DNA of 8,407 nucleotides, taken from Chromatiaceae bacterium (GTDB lineage Bacteria > Pseudomonadota > Gammaproteobacteria > Chromatiales > Chromatiaceae). A model generated the notes under the pieces. It did no database searches, had not been told where the DNA came from, and saw nothing but the letters and a program-made list of their open reading frames with translations. Position numbers and translations under genes: made by a program. Shown here piece by piece: positions 6,008-8,407 of this stretch. Location: NCBI GenBank assembly GCA_016938795.1, contig JAFGTZ010000108.1, positions 1 through 8,407 on the forward strand, written 5' to 3'. How positions within the stretch are numbered: position 1 is the stretch's first letter; every line of letters starts with the position of its first letter.

Positions 6008-7027
6008 CTAGAGCAGCGAGCGGCAGCGTCCGGCCTGGCAATGCAGCAGCAGATTCTCGCCGCCCTCGCAGGAGACCTTGAGGATGTCGCCATCCGCGCG
6101 CCGGTCGATCATGACCGCCCCCTCGGGCGAGGCGCGGCAGCCTTGCTGGGCGGCAAACATCTCGGCACTGGCGCGACTGTCGATGACCGGGCGGGTCGCG
6201 GGCAGGCTCAGCATGTCGTTGGCTGCCGGGGTACTGGCATCCAGCACGGGGGCGGCGCTGCGCAGCTCGGGTGCGGGACGCTGCAGGCCTGGCATGCTCA
6301 AGGCGGGCAGGCTGAGCGAGGGAGCCGGACGGCTGACAGGCGCAGACGGGGCCGGTGCGGGTAGGGGCGCCGCAGGGGCCGAGACCGGCATGATTCCAGT
6401 GGACGGGAGCGCGGCCCCGGCTGCGATCTGGGCTTGGGGGGCGGCGTCTTGCGCGGGCTCGGGCAAGGGCGGCGCGGCCCTCGCGAGGCGCGCGCCATGG
6501 GTTAGCCAGGCTTGCTGCAAGGCGATGAGCGATTGCTCCAGCGAAGGGCGCAACACCTCGGTCTGATCAAGGCGGCGCGGTGTGGCGGCTTGCTTGCCGT
6601 TTGGCGCCACGGCGGGCGGCATGACCAGCTCCGCCCGACTGGCGACGGCCAGCGCCGTGCTGGCCTGATCGACGAAATAGGTGGTGACCTCCAGACGGCT
6701 CTCGGCGGGGGCATTGAGTGCCTCGGGGCCAAGCGCGTGCGCGAGCGGCGAACCCGGATCAAGCGGGCGCTCCACGATGAGCCGGTCATCGCCCGAGTGC
6801 AGAATGCGCCAGCCCTTGCTGCGCGCCGAGCCCATGGCCAGCGCCTTGACCTCGGCGCCGTCGGCGGCGGCGATGCTGACGATGGGCAAGCCCGAGACAT
6901 CCGCGAGCGTTAGCGGTGCCGATGCGCCAGCTTCAGGCGCCGGGCGTGTGGACAGGCCAGAGCAGCCGGAGAGAAGCGCTATGGCGATGACCAGCGAGGC
7001 GAGGCTCGTGAGCGGTGATCGGATCAT
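6008..7027 (-). CDS. Lipoprotein of unknown function with Pro/Ala-rich linker and cysteine-rich C-terminus
   Basis: I do not recognise this family. The 339-residue protein begins with a signal peptide and lipobox (L-L-S-G then C22; Ser at +2 predicts the outer membrane). Residues 38-135 look folded, with alternating strands (GLPIVSIA, WRILHSGDDRLIVERPLD, RLEVTTYFVD) and an overall shape like small envelope lipoprotein domains. A helix with LEQSLIALQQAWL (163-175) follows. Residues 185-285 are a low-complexity linker rich in Pro, Ala and Ser. The last 45 residues (295-339) form a small domain with four cysteines, C297, C320, C330 and C335, possibly two disulfides. The ATG at 7027 is chosen for the signal peptide; upstream the frame runs into the tRNA gene. 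Its ribosome site is poor. It lies 81 bases downstream of tRNA-Thr and could be read through from the tRNA promoter. Confidence 0.85.
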   Translation of the reverse strand: MIRSPLTSLASLVIAIALLSGCSGLSTRPAPEAGASAPLTLADVSGLPIVSIAAADGAEVKALAMGSARSKGWRILHSGDDRLIVERPLDPGSPLAHALGPEALNAPAESRLEVTTYFVDQASTALAVASRAELVMPPAVAPNGKQAATPRRLDQTEVLRPSLEQSLIALQQAWLTHGARLARAAPPLPEPAQDAAPQAQIAAGAALPSTGIMPVSAPAAPLPAPAPSAPVSRPAPSLSLPALSMPGLQRPAPELRSAAPVLDASTPAANDMLSLPATRPVIDSRASAEMFAAQQGCRASPEGAVMIDRRADGDILKVSCEGGENLLLHCQAGRCRSLL

Positions 7028-7108
7028 GCGGATCACGTCCGGTAAAGAAAGGGGTGAATGGCGGGGATAGCCCGGTGGCGCGCCAGTCGAGCAGGCGTGA
7101 GCCGGAAA

Positions 7109-7184
<76 letters not shown>

Positions 7185-7198
7185 TAATCAAGCGGGGC

Positions 7199-7227
7199 AT
7201 TTTATGGCGCGCTGGGCAATAACTCAA
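7199..7227 (-). promoter_or_regulatory. Sigma-70 promoter for tRNA-Thr inside the 3' end of thiO
   Basis: On the minus strand, TTGAGT (7227-7222), a 17-base spacer and TAAAAT (7204-7199) match consensus at 4 of 6 and 5 of 6 positions. The GC-rich bases just after the -10 (GCCCCGC) resemble the discriminator of stringently controlled stable-RNA promoters. Transcription would start about 5-8 bases before the mature tRNA. The thiO stop TAA (7204-7202) forms the first three bases of the -10 box. Confidence 0.7.
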
Positions 7228-8317
7228 GCCCTGGGCGTGGGGCATCGAGCGCATAGGGCGCCGGGTCAAGGATGGGCGTGCGTTCGAGCAACAGATCGGC
7301 GGCGAGCCGCGCCGAGGCGGGGCCGGTGACTAGGCCGTTGCGGAAATGGCCGGCGTTGAAATAGAGGCCCTCGATGCCGGGGTAGGCGCCAATATAGGGG
7401 ACACCGCTTGGCGAGCCGGGGCGCAGTCCCGACCAGTGATCTTCGATGGGGGTGCGCTTGAGCGGCGGATAGAGTTCGATGGCGAAGCGGTAGAGCGCCT
7501 CCTTGGCCTCGGCGGTGGTGGCGCGGGTAAAGCCGGCGTGCTCCAGGGTGGAGCCGACCAGCACCCGACCGTCGCGGCGCGGGATGACATAGTGCTCGCG
7601 ATAGAGGGTGATGTGGCGGATGCGCCCGGGCTGGCCGTGAAAGAGCAGCATCTGGCCGCGCACCGGTTCAATCTCGGGGGCGCGTCCGAGCTGTTCAAGC
7701 AGCTTCGCGGTCCAGGCGCCGGCGCAGATCAGCACGCGCTCGGCGCAGATCGCGCCCTTGGGGGTGCGCACCCCGATGGCGCGGCCATCCTCGACCAGCA
7801 GCTCGATCACCTCTTCCTGCTCACGCAGCTCGACGCGCGATTCAAGGGTGCGGCGGATGGCCTTGGTGAAGCGTGGATTGCGGATCTGGGCAATCTCGGG
7901 CAGATGCAGCGCCTGGCGGGGGCGCACACCGAGTTCGTGTTCCAGTTGGTGCAGGGCGACTGCGTCGATCAATTCGATGCGCCAGCCGTGACGCTCGCCC
8001 CAGGTCAGGGCGCTTGCCTGCTCCTCGCTGTCGAGCACCAGCAGGCCGTTGGTGTCGTACTCCGGGTCGATGCCGCTGAGATCGAACAGCTCGGCGGCCA
8101 GCTCAGGATAAAGTTGCTGGCTCCAGCTGGCCAGCGCGGTGATGGCATCGGGCAGGCGCCAGGGATAGAGCGGCGAGATGATGCCGCCGCCGGCCCAAGA
8201 GGCCTGCTGTCCGGTGCGGCCCATCTCGATCAGGGTGGTCTTGGCCCCGGCGAGCGCCAGTTCGCGCGCACTCAGCAGGCCAATGACGCCGCCGCCGATG
8301 ACCAGGATGTCGCTCAT
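7202..8317 (-). CDS. thiO: Glycine oxidase ThiO (FAD-dependent)
   Basis: ThiO oxidises glycine to iminoglycine (dehydroglycine), which supplies part of the thiazole ring of thiamine; it is a soluble flavoenzyme of the DAAO family. The 371-residue length is normal. Residues 3-32 form the FAD-binding Rossmann fold (DILVIGGGVIGLLSARELAL, GGGVIG at 8-13, then E31). GQQASWAGGGIISPLYPW (36-53) matches the family's flavin-proximal segment. RVLICAGAWT (194-203) and GLRPGSPSGVPYIG (297-310) are typical of the family, as is GHFRNGLVTGPASARLAADL (323-342). The ATG at 8317 has AGAGG seven bases upstream. No other thiamine gene (thiS, thiG, thiE) is visible, and no TPP riboswitch lies in the short leader. 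Other amine oxidase specificities are possible, but ThiO is much the best fit. Confidence 0.92.
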   Translation of the reverse strand: MSDILVIGGGVIGLLSARELALAGAKTTLIEMGRTGQQASWAGGGIISPLYPWRLPDAITALASWSQQLYPELAAELFDLSGIDPEYDTNGLLVLDSEEQASALTWGERHGWRIELIDAVALHQLEHELGVRPRQALHLPEIAQIRNPRFTKAIRRTLESRVELREQEEVIELLVEDGRAIGVRTPKGAICAERVLICAGAWTAKLLEQLGRAPEIEPVRGQMLLFHGQPGRIRHITLYREHYVIPRRDGRVLVGSTLEHAGFTRATTAEAKEALYRFAIELYPPLKRTPIEDHWSGLRPGSPSGVPYIGAYPGIEGLYFNAGHFRNGLVTGPASARLAADLLLERTPILDPAPYALDAPRPGLELLPSAP

Positions 8318-8348
8318 GTCGATGCCTCTTGCCTGATGGATGATGCGA

Positions 8349-8357
8349 TTTATACCA
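8349..8357 (-). promoter_or_regulatory. Extended -10 promoter for thiO
   Basis: Reading the minus strand, TGGTATAAA fits the extended -10 form TGN-TATAAT with one mismatch. It lies 31 bases before the thiO ATG, giving a leader of about 25 bases. No good -35 is present, but an A-rich run (AAAAAATTGATTT) lies just upstream. The leader is too short for a TPP riboswitch. Confidence 0.5.
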
Positions 8358-8407
8358 GTCGCAAATCAATTTTTTGGTGTTCCTTAACCGCCCCGGGCTG
8401 GGTGATG

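Noticed and set aside
7076..7085. TGGCGCGCCA palindrome between tRNA-Thr and the lipoprotein gene
   Set aside because: A ten-base GC palindrome is expected by chance in DNA of this composition.
8318..8407. TPP riboswitch upstream of thiO
   Set aside because: No THI-box sequence is seen in the 90 bases available, and the predicted leader is about 25 bases.

Overview
This 8.4 kb window is an ordinary, densely coded, GC-rich stretch of bacterial chromosome. A gammaproteobacterium fits best, possibly one of the Chromatiales-like groups. The basis is a YciB-YciI pair whose sequences closely resemble the E. coli proteins as I remember them, a BolA protein with the gammaproteobacterial signature, a tRNA-Thr with an encoded CCA end, and strong GC3 bias, which also produces long spurious antisense frames. 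The genus assignment is inference only. I see no phage, insertion sequence, CRISPR array or integrase. No gap between genes exceeds 171 bases.

Layout. Left block, minus strand: yciB (TTG start), then yciI (GTG start, one base after the yciB stop), then, 79 bases on, a periplasmic parvulin-type prolyl isomerase ending near the left edge. This looks like one envelope-related transcription unit. A sodium:alanine/glycine symporter (AGCS family) diverges from yciB on the plus strand across a 171-base gap that contains an extended -10 promoter. Middle block, minus strand: an SRPBCC-fold protein, a protein with a degenerate P-loop, and BolA are packed tightly; P-loop and bolA overlap by ATGA. BolA converges on the symporter, and a perfect 12-bp hairpin lies between the two stop codons.

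Right block, minus strand: glycine oxidase ThiO, then tRNA-Thr(CGT) only 17 bases after the thiO stop, then a proline/alanine-rich lipoprotein of unknown function, then an ankyrin-repeat lipoprotein. A very good sigma-70 promoter for the tRNA lies inside the 3' end of thiO, and its -10 box contains the thiO stop codon. ThiO has its own extended -10 promoter just inside the right edge.

How the genes work together: several products act in the envelope (YciB, the prolyl isomerase, two lipoproteins and the symporter), but no single pathway unites the window. The least explained parts are the SRPBCC / degenerate P-loop / BolA cluster, the two lipoproteins, and a plus-oriented intrinsic terminator between two minus-strand genes. 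I found no convincing multi-gene system that is clearly new.
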